This document shows, piece by piece, positions 36,006 through 45,293 of a stretch of 47,517 nucleotides of DNA. A model generated the notes under the pieces. The model was not told the origin of the DNA, did not search any database, and saw only the letters and a program-made list of their open reading frames with translations. How positions within the stretch are numbered: the stretch's first letter is position 1; every line of letters begins with the position of its first letter. A program made the position numbers and the translations under genes. Location: NCBI GenBank assembly GCA_028139135.1, contig JAOINB010000008.1, forward strand, positions 1-47,517, written 5' to 3'. This DNA comes from Betaproteobacteria bacterium (GTDB lineage: Bacteria > Pseudomonadota > Gammaproteobacteria > Burkholderiales > Burkholderiaceae_A).

Positions 36006-37396
36006 TGAAAATTTTAATTCTGGGTGCCGGAAGGGTAGGCTCGAGTCTAGCGGAAATGCTGGTTAGTGATGACAAAAGTGACGTGACTGTGGTTGATACG
36101 CATACTGAAGCACTAGATAATTTGCAGGAACGATTTGATTTGCGAACTGTTGCTGGAACTGCTACCTCCATTGACGTTCTTATGGATGCCGGAATCGAGG
36201 ATGCTGATATGATGGTCGCTGTGACGGCTGAAGATGAGGTTAATTTAGTTGCTTGTAAGATAGCTTTCAAAGTCTTTAATGTCCCTCAACGAATTGCTAG
36301 GACTAGATCCACGCAATGGTTAAACAACAGCGAGCTATTATCAGAGGATGGGTTTGCAGTTGACAAAATAATTAGCCCAGAAACTTCTGTAACTGAGACT
36401 ATTAAGCGGCTAATTCAAATACCTGAGGCGCTGCAAGTTACTGAATTTGCAAATGGAACGGTTACCATGCTGACTGTGATAGCTCATCGTGGGGGTCTTT
36501 TGGTAAGCCATCCGATTAGTGACTTAAGGGATCATCTTCCAACAGTAGATTGCAGGATTGTCTCTGTTTATCGTAATGGAATAGCGTTGTTACCAGATGC
36601 TACCACTAGCATAGAGGTAGGGGATGAAGTGTTTGTTTTAGTCGCTACGGAAAATGTGTCTCAAGTTTTACGAGAATTACGTCAAATTGATCGTCCTGTA
36701 CGTAAGGTTATGATCGCCGGAGGTGGAAATGTTGGAGTGCGAGTGGCCCACTCAATTTCTGATTCAATGACGCTAAAAATAATCGACCACAATAAGGTTA
36801 GATGCGAAAAGATCTCAAATGTCTTAGGAAGTAAAGCCTTAGTTATTCATGGAGACGCAACAGATGAGGCACTTTTGACCGAAGAGAACGTGGCAGATAT
36901 TGATATGTTTGTAGCATTAACGAATGATGACGAAAATAACATTATGTCTGCTCTTTTGGCTAAGCGGCTGGGCGCTAAAAGGGTTATGTCTTTAATTAAT
37001 AGGAAAGCGTATGCAGAATTAGTTGAAGGAGGAAACATTGATATTACTATAACCCCCTCGCATGCAACTGTCGGGGAATTATTAAAATATATCAGAAGAG
37101 GTGATATAGAGGCTGTTCATAGTTTAAAGCGTGGAGCGGCTGAGGCATTAGAAATAATCGTCCACGGAGATAAGTCCACCTCGAAAGTTATTGGCCGAAT
37201 GGTTGAACAAATAAAAATGCCAAAAGGGTCATTTTTAGGAGCTATAGTTCGTGAAGTCAACGGAGAGACCATAGCGTTAATGGCGCATCATGATTTGATT
37301 ATTCATAACAATGACCATTTAATCGTCTTTGTTTCGAATCGTAAAATAATTTCTGACATAGAAAAAATGTTCACAGTGTCGGCTAGATTTTTCTGA
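36005..37396 (+). CDS. trkA: Trk potassium uptake regulator TrkA
   Basis: TrkA is the cytoplasmic NAD-binding subunit that gates the TrkH potassium channel. There are two RCK_N/RCK_C repeats: ILGAGRVGSSLAEML at the N-terminus and IAGGGNVGVRVAHSI near residue 238, each followed by a C-terminal RCK_C domain. At 463 residues it has the full double length. It overlaps ntrX by one base and precedes trkH by 13 bp. Confidence 0.96.
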   Translation: MKILILGAGRVGSSLAEMLVSDDKSDVTVVDTHTEALDNLQERFDLRTVAGTATSIDVLMDAGIEDADMMVAVTAEDEVNLVACKIAFKVFNVPQRIARTRSTQWLNNSELLSEDGFAVDKIISPETSVTETIKRLIQIPEALQVTEFANGTVTMLTVIAHRGGLLVSHPISDLRDHLPTVDCRIVSVYRNGIALLPDATTSIEVGDEVFVLVATENVSQVLRELRQIDRPVRKVMIAGGGNVGVRVAHSISDSMTLKIIDHNKVRCEKISNVLGSKALVIHGDATDEALLTEENVADIDMFVALTNDDENNIMSALLAKRLGAKRVMSLINRKAYAELVEGGNIDITITPSHATVGELLKYIRRGDIEAVHSLKRGAAEALEIIVHGDKSTSKVIGRMVEQIKMPKGSFLGAIVREVNGETIALMAHHDLIIHNNDHLIVFVSNRKIISDIEKMFTVSARFF

Positions 37397-37409
37397 TTAT
37401 TGGGCAACA

Positions 37410-38900
37410 GTGGTAATCTTTTCTCGACGCCTTAATGAAGTTTTCTCGATAGTTGGTTTAATTATCTCCTTCTTCTCCTTATTTCTTTTTTTCCCAGCGC
37501 TGATTGGTTATCTCTACTCAGAACCGATTTGGACCGATTTTATTTTATTAGGGATACTTTTTTTTGCTTTTGGCATGATAATTTTTACTTTATTCAAAAA
37601 AACAAAATCTTCCCTTCAAAGTTCTTCTGAATTACAACCTAAGGATGGTTTAGTATTGGTATTGCTGGTTTGGATTTTACTTTCAACGATTTCATCAACC
37701 CCGTTTTTAATGTTTGATGAAAACATGTCATTTGTTCGAGCTTTTTTTGAAGCTGTTTCAGGACTAACAACAACCGGCGCGACAATTTTTTCTGGGTTAG
37801 AACTCATGCCCAAAGCAATACTAATTTGGAGAGCCATACTGCAGTGGTTGGGAGGTATGGGAATTTTAGTCTTGACTATTGCCATATTACCCATGTTCGG
37901 CGTTGGAGGTATGCAGATCTTTAGAGCTGAGGCATCCGGTCCTATGAAAGATAAAAAATTTACACCAAGGATCGCGGAGACTGCAAAAGCTTTGTGGACA
38001 ATCTACGTTTTTTTAACGTTATTTTGCTGTATCGGTTATTGGGTAGCAGGAATGGAGTTATTTGATGCTTTAGCTCATGCATTCACTACGGTAAGTATAG
38101 GCGGTTTGTCAACTTATGATGAAAGTATTGGTGTTTTCAACAGCTTCAAAATTGAAGCTGTAGCGGTCTTTTTTATGTTGATTGCCGCAATGAATTTTAC
38201 TTTGCATTTCGCAGTATTAAGATCCTATTCCTTGAAAGCTTATTTGCAAAGTATAGAGACTAGATATTTCTTTTCTATCATCTTTATTTCTGTAACATTC
38301 ATATTTTTCGTGCTGTTAATAAATTTTTCGGATGAGAGTGGTCTGTTTACGATTGTTCGTTTCGCAATTTTCAATGTTGTTTCTATCGCCACGACAACTG
38401 GCTATGCTACTACTGATTACAATTTATGGCCTACGATAACTTTTTCGCTTATGTTGTTGCTTTCGTGTTTTACAACGTGCTCTGGTTCTACTGGGGGTGG
38501 TGTTAAACTCATTAGAGCTATTATTATGCTGAAGCAAGCCAGAAGAGAAATTTTAAGAACGGTTCATCCTCACGCAGTTATTCCCATTAAGGTTGGGAAT
38601 CAAACTGTTGCAAATCGGGTTATCCTTGCAGTTCTAGCTTTTATGTTTTTTTATCTACTTACATTAGTAACAGCATTTCTTCTTCTTACTTCTACCGGGT
38701 TGTCGGCCGGAGCATCCATATCAGCTGCTTTAGCATGCTTAAACAATCTCGGACCAGCTTTATTTGAACTTGGCCCATCTGCTAATTACGGAATTTTGAG
38801 CGACTCACAACTCTCCATATTATCAGTAGTTATGCTGTTAGGAAGATTAGAATTGTTGACAATTTTCGTATTCTTTTCTGTAGCATTTTGGAAAAGTTAA
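37410..38900 (+). CDS. trkH: Trk potassium transporter membrane subunit TrkH
   Basis: TrkH is the potassium-conducting membrane subunit. The 496 residues include about ten hydrophobic helices and the four pore-loop repeats, visible as SGLTTTGATIF, TVSIGGLSTYDES, SIATTTGYATTDYN and LGPALFELGPSANY. The intracellular GSTGGGVKLIRAIIM segment is conserved. GTG at 37410 is the best start seen, though no Shine-Dalgarno precedes it. Its TAA shares TTAA with the convergent metW stop. Confidence 0.95.
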   Translation: MVIFSRRLNEVFSIVGLIISFFSLFLFFPALIGYLYSEPIWTDFILLGILFFAFGMIIFTLFKKTKSSLQSSSELQPKDGLVLVLLVWILLSTISSTPFLMFDENMSFVRAFFEAVSGLTTTGATIFSGLELMPKAILIWRAILQWLGGMGILVLTIAILPMFGVGGMQIFRAEASGPMKDKKFTPRIAETAKALWTIYVFLTLFCCIGYWVAGMELFDALAHAFTTVSIGGLSTYDESIGVFNSFKIEAVAVFFMLIAAMNFTLHFAVLRSYSLKAYLQSIETRYFFSIIFISVTFIFFVLLINFSDESGLFTIVRFAIFNVVSIATTTGYATTDYNLWPTITFSLMLLLSCFTTCSGSTGGGVKLIRAIIMLKQARREILRTVHPHAVIPIKVGNQTVANRVILAVLAFMFFYLLTLVTAFLLLTSTGLSAGASISAALACLNNLGPALFELGPSANYGILSDSQLSILSVVMLLGRLELLTIFVFFSVAFWKS

Positions 38901-39499
38901 TTTGATTTACTAAATTGATAAATTGCGGTAGTGCACCTTAGAGAAGGCAGGAATAATATTTTTTTAATTGAGCTAGTCTTATACTCTTTTAAATAAAATG
39001 CTTTCATTCTTTTAAAGTTTAATTTATGAAGAAGATCCTCAAAATCTTTTATGGTTGCAAAGTGAAGGTTTGGAGTGTTGTACCATTGAAATGGCAGCCT
39101 GTCATTAACTGGCATTCTGCCCAGCAATAGATCTAGTACATGGGTCCAGTAGCCAAAATTTGGTATGCTTAAAATTACTGTATCGCCCAACTCACTTATT
39201 TGTTTTAACACAATTTCAGTTTTTAGTGTAGCCTGAAGTGCTTGAGAAAGAACAACCACATCAAACTTATTATTATCTAAAATAGACAGTCCTTCCTCGA
39301 TATCTGCTTGAATAACGTTTACCTTTTTTCCCAAGCACTGTAAAACTTTTTCGGACGATATTTCTACTCCATAACACTTGCATTCCTTTTCTATTTCAAG
39401 CCACTTAATAAGAGATCCATCTCCACACCCCAAATCTAGTACTCTAGATTGACGTGGTATTCTCTCGGCAATTACTTTTAGATCATCTCTCAGCATCAT
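38897..39499 (-). CDS. metW: Methionine biosynthesis protein MetW
   Basis: MetW is a SAM-methyltransferase-fold protein that pairs with MetX in homoserine acylation in many proteobacteria. The N-terminus has [17 protein letters not shown], then a core with [47 protein letters not shown] (key parts PNFGYW, GRMP and WYNTPN) and a short C-terminus. The 200 residues are standard. It overlaps metX by 4 bp, and its stop shares TTAA with trkH. Confidence 0.94.
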   Translation of the reverse strand: MMLRDDLKVIAERIPRQSRVLDLGCGDGSLIKWLEIEKECKCYGVEISSEKVLQCLGKKVNVIQADIEEGLSILDNNKFDVVVLSQALQATLKTEIVLKQISELGDTVILSIPNFGYWTHVLDLLLGRMPVNDRLPFQWYNTPNLHFATIKDFEDLLHKLNFKRMKAFYLKEYKTSSIKKILFLPSLRCTTAIYQFSKSN

Positions 39500-40611
39500 G
39501 GTAATCCCAACATATTACTGAAGAATACACGAATCAGCTCATGGTATTCAGGATCTTCCAACAGGAAGGAATCGTGTCCGTATTCAGATTTTATTTCAGA
39601 ATACGAAACTTGAACATTATTCTTCAGTAGAGCTGACACTAATTCCTTCGAATGACTAGGGGAAAATCTCCAGTCAGACGTGAATGAGACTAATAGAAAC
39701 TTTGCTTTAACCACTTCTAAGGCTTTAACTAAATCACCGTCCGCTTCAGCAGCTGGGTCAAAATAATCTAGAACCCTCGTAATAAGCAAATAAGAGTTAG
39801 CGTCGAATTTGTGGGAAAATTTTTCTCCTTGATATCTAAGGTAAGATTCAATTTGAAAATCTATATCATATGAAAAAGAATAATCCTTTTTTTCCTGCAG
39901 ATTTCTTCCGAATTTTTCTGTCATTCCATCTTGAGACAAATAAGTTATGTGAGCAAGCATACGCGCAATTGAAAGACCTATATTAGGAAAAGTATTCTCT
40001 GAGTAGTAATCACCTCCATGAAACGATTTGTCAGTGATTATTGCTCTTCTGGCGATTTCGTTAAATGCAATATTCTGTGCAGTAAGTCGTGCAGTCGAGG
40101 CTATGATAATCGCATTTTCCAATCGATCGGGAAAAGAGATACTCCACTGTAAAACCTGCATTCCTCCGAGGCTTCCACCAATTATTGCGACAAACTTTTT
40201 TATTCCAAGAAGGTCAGCAAATACAGCTTGTGAGTTCACCCAATCCTCTACAGTCAACAAGGGAAAGTTACTACCGTAAGGTTTGCCTGTTTTCGGATTA
40301 ATTGAAGCCGGCCCGGTTGATCCAAAACAAGAGCCAATATTGTTAACTCCAATAACGAAGAACGAATCTGTATTAATAGGCTTTCCAGATCCAATCATAT
40401 TATCCCACCAACCTAATTCCTTGGAACTTTTGCTAATCCCTGCAATATGATGCGATGCATTTAAGGCATGACAAACCAGAACGGCATTATCTGATTCCTT
40501 CGATAGAACTCCATGCGTTTCATATATCAAGTTATAAGATTCTAGAATTTCTCCACTTTTCAATTTAAGAGGCTCGTTAATTTTACAAATTTTGTTTTCT
40601 GTGTAAATCAT
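39496..40611 (-). CDS. metX: Homoserine O-acyltransferase MetX
   Basis: MetX acylates homoserine, the first committed step of methionine synthesis. It is an alpha/beta hydrolase with the nucleophile Ser in GGSLGGMQ (near 146), the [15 protein letters not shown] segment, a conserved Asp in [13 protein letters not shown] and the catalytic His in YGHDSFLLE near 350. Whether acetyl-CoA or succinyl-CoA is the donor cannot be settled from what I can see. The 371 residues are normal. It overlaps metW and lies 8 bp after ptsI. Confidence 0.95.
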   Translation of the reverse strand: MIYTENKICKINEPLKLKSGEILESYNLIYETHGVLSKESDNAVLVCHALNASHHIAGISKSSKELGWWDNMIGSGKPINTDSFFVIGVNNIGSCFGSTGPASINPKTGKPYGSNFPLLTVEDWVNSQAVFADLLGIKKFVAIIGGSLGGMQVLQWSISFPDRLENAIIIASTARLTAQNIAFNEIARRAIITDKSFHGGDYYSENTFPNIGLSIARMLAHITYLSQDGMTEKFGRNLQEKKDYSFSYDIDFQIESYLRYQGEKFSHKFDANSYLLITRVLDYFDPAAEADGDLVKALEVVKAKFLLVSFTSDWRFSPSHSKELVSALLKNNVQVSYSEIKSEYGHDSFLLEDPEYHELIRVFFSNMLGLP

Positions 40612-40619
40612 TCGTGTAT

Positions 40620-42290
40620 TTATAATTCTATTTTTGAAATCGCCTCTTTCATTTTCAAAATGTCACTGACGTTAGCTGACACTTCTCTCAAACCCATTTT
40701 CAAAAATTTGCTTGTTTGTCTTATGTCGTTTGCTAATTCCCCACAAATCGACACAGGACATTGTTCTTTGATACAAGCTTTAATAACATTTTCAATTAAA
40801 AACTGTACAGCGGGATGACCCGGATTATAAAGGTGGGATACTCTATTATTTGTTCTATCTATTGCAAGTGTATACTGAATTAAGTCATTAGTTCCCAAAG
40901 AAGCAAAATCTATGTGTGGGATCAGAGATTCTATTGCTATTGCAGCTGATGGAACTTCTATCATAGCTCCGATAGGGGGTGTTATTAAATCAAAACAATA
41001 CTTTTTTGAAACATTTCTTAACGATTGATAAATAAGCTGCTTAGCTTTGATAACTTCCTCTTTTTCCGTAATAAGTGGAAGCATAATTTTTATATTGCCA
41101 AATTTAGATGCTCTTAAGATTGCATTTATTTGTACTTTAAAAAAATCTGGATTTTCCAGGCTAAATCTTATTCCCCTCTGCCCAAGAGCAGGATTAAAGT
41201 CTTTAGTGAATTTACTGGATAAACTAGAGAGCAACTTATCGGCTCCTAAGTCTAAAGTTCTTATCACAACAGGTAGAGGGTTAAGAACTTCAGCTACACG
41301 TTTGTATGCCTCAAATTGTTCATCTTCACTAAGAATCTTATTTTTTTCTAAAAAAAGAAATTCGGTTCTGAATAATCCTATACCTGACACTCCTATTTCA
41401 TTAGCTTTTATTGCCTCTACTGTGTTTTCGATGTTCGCCATTAGACTGATATCAACTCCATTTTTAGTTTGACAGGGAAGATTTACAAAAACTTTTAGTT
41501 CTCGTTTTTTTTGGACTCCTTTCTTAATTCTTTCCTCGTATTCTGCAAGAATATAATTATCAAACCCCGCCAACAAAACGCCAGACTCGCTATCTAGGAT
41601 CACCCTCTCACCATGTTCAACAAGTTGATTATGTTCTTGTAATCCTAGGATCGCTGGAATTTCAAGACTTTTAAAAAGTGTTGCTAGATGAGAAGTTGGG
41701 CTTCCCGATTCAATAGCGAAGCCTTTAATTCCATTTTGCATAAATTTAGGAATTTCGTTGATAGATATTTCATCAGACAAACAAATCCAACCTGTGCCAT
41801 CTTTTCCGGCTAATTTAGACCGCGGGCTTTTTGGTTTCTCAATTTGATCTAATAGAGTGAGCTTTTTTACAAGTTGACCAACAATTTGCTCAACATCAAT
41901 CTTTCTCTCTTGAAAATAAGGGTTAGATATTTTCGAAAACTGTTCTACAATGTAATCCAGCTGTCTTACTAGGGCACATTCTGCGTTGATCAATGACTCT
42001 GCAATTCTTTTTTCAGTTTCAACGACAAGTAGTGGATCATTAACGATAAGCCTATGACTGTCTAATAGGTTACCAAAGTCACCAGTTTTAGCATTTTTGA
42101 GAGAGGCTGATATTTCCTCAAATTCTTCATCGAGCATTTTTATAGCGCGTCTTAACCTATCAATCTCAGAAGTAATTTCGACTTCCGAAATTTCAGCATA
42201 CCTAAATTCTAAACCGGAAAAATACATATTCACCCACGCTTTACCAATGATTATATCTGTCCCAACCCCGTGACCCATCAAGGTAAACAT
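40620..42290 (-). CDS. ptsI: PTS enzyme I (phosphoenolpyruvate-protein phosphotransferase)
   Basis: Enzyme I takes the phosphate from phosphoenolpyruvate and passes it to HPr. The N-terminal HPr-binding part is followed by the phospho-His in [20 protein letters not shown] (near 197), the PEP-binding [12 protein letters not shown] (near 300), the [15 protein letters not shown] region and the catalytic Cys in [10 protein letters not shown] (near 515). At 556 residues it is close to full length. It follows ptsH by 2 bp. No sugar-specific IIB/IIC is in the window. Confidence 0.95.
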   Translation of the reverse strand: MFTLMGHGVGTDIIIGKAWVNMYFSGLEFRYAEISEVEITSEIDRLRRAIKMLDEEFEEISASLKNAKTGDFGNLLDSHRLIVNDPLLVVETEKRIAESLINAECALVRQLDYIVEQFSKISNPYFQERKIDVEQIVGQLVKKLTLLDQIEKPKSPRSKLAGKDGTGWICLSDEISINEIPKFMQNGIKGFAIESGSPTSHLATLFKSLEIPAILGLQEHNQLVEHGERVILDSESGVLLAGFDNYILAEYEERIKKGVQKKRELKVFVNLPCQTKNGVDISLMANIENTVEAIKANEIGVSGIGLFRTEFLFLEKNKILSEDEQFEAYKRVAEVLNPLPVVIRTLDLGADKLLSSLSSKFTKDFNPALGQRGIRFSLENPDFFKVQINAILRASKFGNIKIMLPLITEKEEVIKAKQLIYQSLRNVSKKYCFDLITPPIGAMIEVPSAAIAIESLIPHIDFASLGTNDLIQYTLAIDRTNNRVSHLYNPGHPAVQFLIENVIKACIKEQCPVSICGELANDIRQTSKFLKMGLREVSANVSDILKMKEAISKIEL

Positions 42291-42292
42291 GA

Positions 42293-42565
42293 TTAAGACT
42301 CTTCTCCAAATTTGCTATCGAAAAGCTTTTCGATCTCCTCTATTGCTTCCTTTTCATCCTTCCCTGAGGCCTCTATGTATACAGATGTTCCGAAAGCAGC
42401 AGCTAACAGTGTGATTCCGAGCACACTTTTGGCATTAATTTTATTCCCTTTTCCGTTAGATATTGAAATATCACATTGAAAAGTCGTAGCTAAGTTTGAA
42501 AGTTTAGAGGCTGCTCTCAAGTGCAATCCTAACTTGTTTGTCAGCTTCAATTTCTTGTGTTCCAT
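42293..42565 (-). CDS. ptsH: PTS phosphocarrier protein HPr
   Basis: HPr carries phosphate from enzyme I to EIIA proteins. The active His lies in NKLGLHLRAASKL. Most relatives have GLHAR, so the residue after the His is Leu instead of Ala. The regulatory Ser region is present as NAKSVLGITLLAA, which suggests a possible HPr kinase target. At 90 residues it is normal. It sits between the EIIA gene (1 bp) and ptsI (2 bp). Confidence 0.93.
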   Translation of the reverse strand: MEHKKLKLTNKLGLHLRAASKLSNLATTFQCDISISNGKGNKINAKSVLGITLLAAAFGTSVYIEASGKDEKEAIEEIEKLFDSKFGEES

Positions 42566-42566
42566 T

Positions 42567-42962
42567 TTAATATATATTTAAAGATTGAATGCCTTTGTCT
42601 TTCGCCTCTAAAACTTTTTCAAGGAGCGAGTCGAGAGATAAATTTTTGTGATTAATGGCGCACACTAAAATTGGTAGGTTGACACCTGTAACACCTCTAT
42701 AAAAAATTTTCTTTTCCCTGAGCCAACTCAAAAGACCATTACACGGTGTTGCTCCTTTTAAATCAGAAAAGACAAAAATTTCTTGCGGCTTTCCACACTT
42801 GCACCAAGCTTTTTCTATGAGATTTTGTATTTGTGGAAGATTGTCATTGTGAGTTATTTCAATGTTTACAATCTCTTCTATTGATTTTCCAATAGAGAAC
42901 TCAACGCACTTCTGTAAAGACGATCCTAGAGGTTTATGACAGACTAAAAAAAAATATTTCAT
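42567..42962 (-). CDS. PTS EIIA component, mannose family
   Basis: The 131 residues match the EIIA-Man fold: active-site His in CHKPLGSSLQ (residue 9), IFVFSDLKGATPCNGL, and TGVNLPILVCAI. In betaproteobacteria a lone EIIA-Man lies with ptsH and ptsI and no permease, and it is thought to regulate rather than transport. The same arrangement is seen here between gshB (2 bp) and ptsH (1 bp). Confidence 0.9.
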   Translation of the reverse strand: MKYFFLVCHKPLGSSLQKCVEFSIGKSIEEIVNIEITHNDNLPQIQNLIEKAWCKCGKPQEIFVFSDLKGATPCNGLLSWLREKKIFYRGVTGVNLPILVCAINHKNLSLDSLLEKVLEAKDKGIQSLNIY

Positions 42963-42964
42963 TA

Positions 42965-43912
42965 TTATAGCTTCATGAGTTGCTCATAAAAAAAGGGTCC
43001 GAGATGTGAGCTCCTGTATTCAGCAATTTGCCGCATCCCAGTAGGACTTGTAATATTTATTTCCGTAATTTTTTTATCTATCATATCCAATCCTGCAAAA
43101 AAAATATCTTTTTTGATGCCCTCAGCAACTGTCTTTGCAATTTCAAGTTCTTCCTTACTTAACTTAACAACTGAAGCTGTTCCACCCCCTGCAAGATTTG
43201 CAATAATAGATTGTTTTTTGGGTTTTCTACAAAGGGCAAACCTTTCAACAATGCCATTAATAATAATTATTCGTTTATCTCCCCCCTTTATATTTGCAAG
43301 GAATTCCTGGCTTACAATTGTATCTTTTCCTTCGTTGGTGATAGAGTCAATTATTACATTTATATTATTATCCCCTATTTTTGTTAGAAATATTCCTCGT
43401 CCTCCCATAAGATTTAATGGCTTAAGCACTACTTGTTTTTTTGAATTTAAAAATTCGATAATTTCTTTTTTGTTCGATGATATGAGTGTTGCGGGGGTAT
43501 GCTTAGGGAACTTTAATGCATATAATTTTTCATTAAATTTTCTTAAGGACTCCGGTGAGTTAATGACTTTAATTCCTCTTTCTGTCACAAAATCCAAAAC
43601 ATTCATACCAAGCAAATATTGTTGGTTAAAAGGTGGGTCTGTTCGTACAATGATGGCTGAAAAAGATAAAAGACTAACTTTGACAAGTTTTTTTTTGCTG
43701 AACCACGTGTAGTTACTGGATGGGATTATATTATTCGCGTTGGCATAATAAAGTAATTTACCTGATGTATTTATTCCCAAATCTTCCAAAGTGCAGAACC
43801 ACACTTCATATTTTTCAACCCACGCTTGCTGGATCAAAAAAACAGTTGTATCCACTTTAGGAAGTAGTTTTTCTATTTCATTTGCAATAAATAAAATTTT
43901 CTTTTTTTTCAT
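42965..43912 (-). CDS. gshB: Glutathione synthetase
   Basis: GshB joins gamma-glutamylcysteine and glycine with ATP. The N-terminal domain has the substrate region (RTDPPFNQQYLLGMNVLD, with the RTDPPF core), and the ATP-grasp part shows VVLKPLNLMGGRGIF, GGDKRIIIINGIV and EINITSPTGMRQI. At 315 residues it is the gram-negative type. It overlaps the gshA end by 4 bp and is followed by the EIIA gene. Confidence 0.96.
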   Translation of the reverse strand: MKKKKILFIANEIEKLLPKVDTTVFLIQQAWVEKYEVWFCTLEDLGINTSGKLLYYANANNIIPSSNYTWFSKKKLVKVSLLSFSAIIVRTDPPFNQQYLLGMNVLDFVTERGIKVINSPESLRKFNEKLYALKFPKHTPATLISSNKKEIIEFLNSKKQVVLKPLNLMGGRGIFLTKIGDNNINVIIDSITNEGKDTIVSQEFLANIKGGDKRIIIINGIVERFALCRKPKKQSIIANLAGGGTASVVKLSKEELEIAKTVAEGIKKDIFFAGLDMIDKKITEINITSPTGMRQIAEYRSSHLGPFFYEQLMKL

Positions 43913-45201
43913 CTTTGCATCTCTTTGGCGGCAGCCAATGTTGCCAAACGAGCTATAACTCCATAAAAATATAAGCGATTTGTAATCGAATCAGGGTCAC
44001 TGGATGAGGCAGGGAGTTGACAGCTATCTTCAAATGCAATCGGAAAAAACTTCATTCCAGGCGTATTCAAATTTTCATCCAAGCCTTTTTCAGAATGTAT
44101 TCTGTAAAAACCACCAATAACATATTTATCCACCAAATATACTACTGGCTCTGCTACACTCTCGGCGTTATAATCGACTACGGTTTCAAATGAGTAAATA
44201 CCTTCTTGTATTAATACATCTTTTACAGTTATCCCTTCTTTGTTTTTCGACATTTTTTTGCGTTGTTTGTTATTTAACCGGTATATCTCGCTAGATTCCC
44301 TAATTGTCATTACACTCATTCCATATGTTCCTGAATTAGCTTTCATTACCACAAATGGTTTCTTTTTGATTCCGTATTCTACATATTTCTTCTTTATCTC
44401 ATTTAGCACTTCCTCAACATTTTTAACCAAACATTCCTCTCCTTTTTTTTCTTTAAAACTTACATCGGAGCATCTTCTATTAATGGGATTAATGAACCAA
44501 TCATCAAAATCAAAAATCTTTGAAAACTCTTGAGCTGTCTCTTTGTATAGTTTAAAGTGATTTGATTTTTTCCTTATTGCCCAGCTCGCATCGAGAGAGG
44601 GAACTAATGTTTGACTATCAGTCAAGTCCCGATATGCATCTGGAATTCCTGATGAGAAGTCATTATTAAATAATACTAAGTCTGGCTTTGTACCGTCTAC
44701 ATACAGTCCGGTCTTTTCAAAATACACTTTCTTGATTGGAACGGAAGTAGGCAGACCTTCAAGATTTTTGAAAACAAATTCTTTCAAATTACAAAGAGAA
44801 TCTTCGTGAGACCCTATTATGGCTTTAAGGCCAACATTACTTAATAGGGCATGTAAATGCCCAATGTGCTGGTGATAGTATAGGTTTCTTGTATGATTCT
44901 CAGGGATTATCAACACTGTTTCAGCATGAGGACAATGTCTTTCAACCGCGCTCATAAACGCTTGCACTGTGGAACGCCTGTCATCTTCTCCAATGTTGTT
45001 AAAACCTGCTGGAAATAGATTTGTATCAATGGGAGCAATTTTGAAGCAAGCGTTTCTCAGATCAACCGAGGAGTAGAATGGGGGTTTGTATTTTGCAAAC
45101 ATATCTCGAAACCAATGTTCAACAACAGATCTGTTAGAGATGATCTCCGTTTCAAAATCACGAAGTTTGCCACACAAGTTAGCTTTTAATTGAGGACCCA
45201 T
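43909..45201 (-). CDS. gshA: Glutamate-cysteine ligase (proteobacterial, T. ferrooxidans-type)
   Basis: This enzyme makes gamma-glutamylcysteine. The protein (430 residues) belongs to the GshA type found in beta- and some gammaproteobacteria, not the E. coli type. Recognisable segments are SVDLRNACFKIAPIDTNLFPAGFNN (core APIDTNLFPAGFNN), IPENHTRNLYYHQH, DLVLFNNDFSSGIP, VMKANSGTYGMSVM and GGFYRIHSEKGLDENLN. It overlaps gshB by 4 bp. A TATAAT sits only 3-9 nt before the ATG, so a leaderless transcript is conceivable. The amtB terminator lies just upstream. Confidence 0.93.
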   Translation of the reverse strand: MGPQLKANLCGKLRDFETEIISNRSVVEHWFRDMFAKYKPPFYSSVDLRNACFKIAPIDTNLFPAGFNNIGEDDRRSTVQAFMSAVERHCPHAETVLIIPENHTRNLYYHQHIGHLHALLSNVGLKAIIGSHEDSLCNLKEFVFKNLEGLPTSVPIKKVYFEKTGLYVDGTKPDLVLFNNDFSSGIPDAYRDLTDSQTLVPSLDASWAIRKKSNHFKLYKETAQEFSKIFDFDDWFINPINRRCSDVSFKEKKGEECLVKNVEEVLNEIKKKYVEYGIKKKPFVVMKANSGTYGMSVMTIRESSEIYRLNNKQRKKMSKNKEGITVKDVLIQEGIYSFETVVDYNAESVAEPVVYLVDKYVIGGFYRIHSEKGLDENLNTPGMKFFPIAFEDSCQLPASSSDPDSITNRLYFYGVIARLATLAAAKEMQR

Positions 45202-45217
45202 CTCATTATATTAATAT

Positions 45218-45252
45218 AAAAAAACCCCCCCTGACCAAATAGCCAGGGAGGG
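45218..45252 (-). terminator. Rho-independent terminator after amtB
   Basis: Read on the minus strand, CCCTCCCTG, a 10-nt loop, CAGGGGGGG, then seven T. One G-T pair aside, the 9-bp stem is complete. It ends the glnK-amtB transcript before gshA. Confidence 0.88.
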
Positions 45253-45259
45253 CATGGGC

Positions 45260-45281
45260 GGCGAGTTGGTAAACGCTCGCC
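45260..45281 (-). other. Hairpin in the amtB 3' untranslated region
   Basis: GGCGAG and CTCGCC form a 6-bp stem with a 10-nt loop between the amtB stop (45294) and the terminator. It could stabilise the transcript end. There is no T run of its own. Confidence 0.5.
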
Positions 45282-45293
45282 TGGAGAAATAAA

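Noticed and set aside
43113-43712. 199-codon open frame on the plus strand opposite gshB
   Set aside because: It is a hydrophobic shadow of the gshB coding sequence without a ribosome site or known motif.
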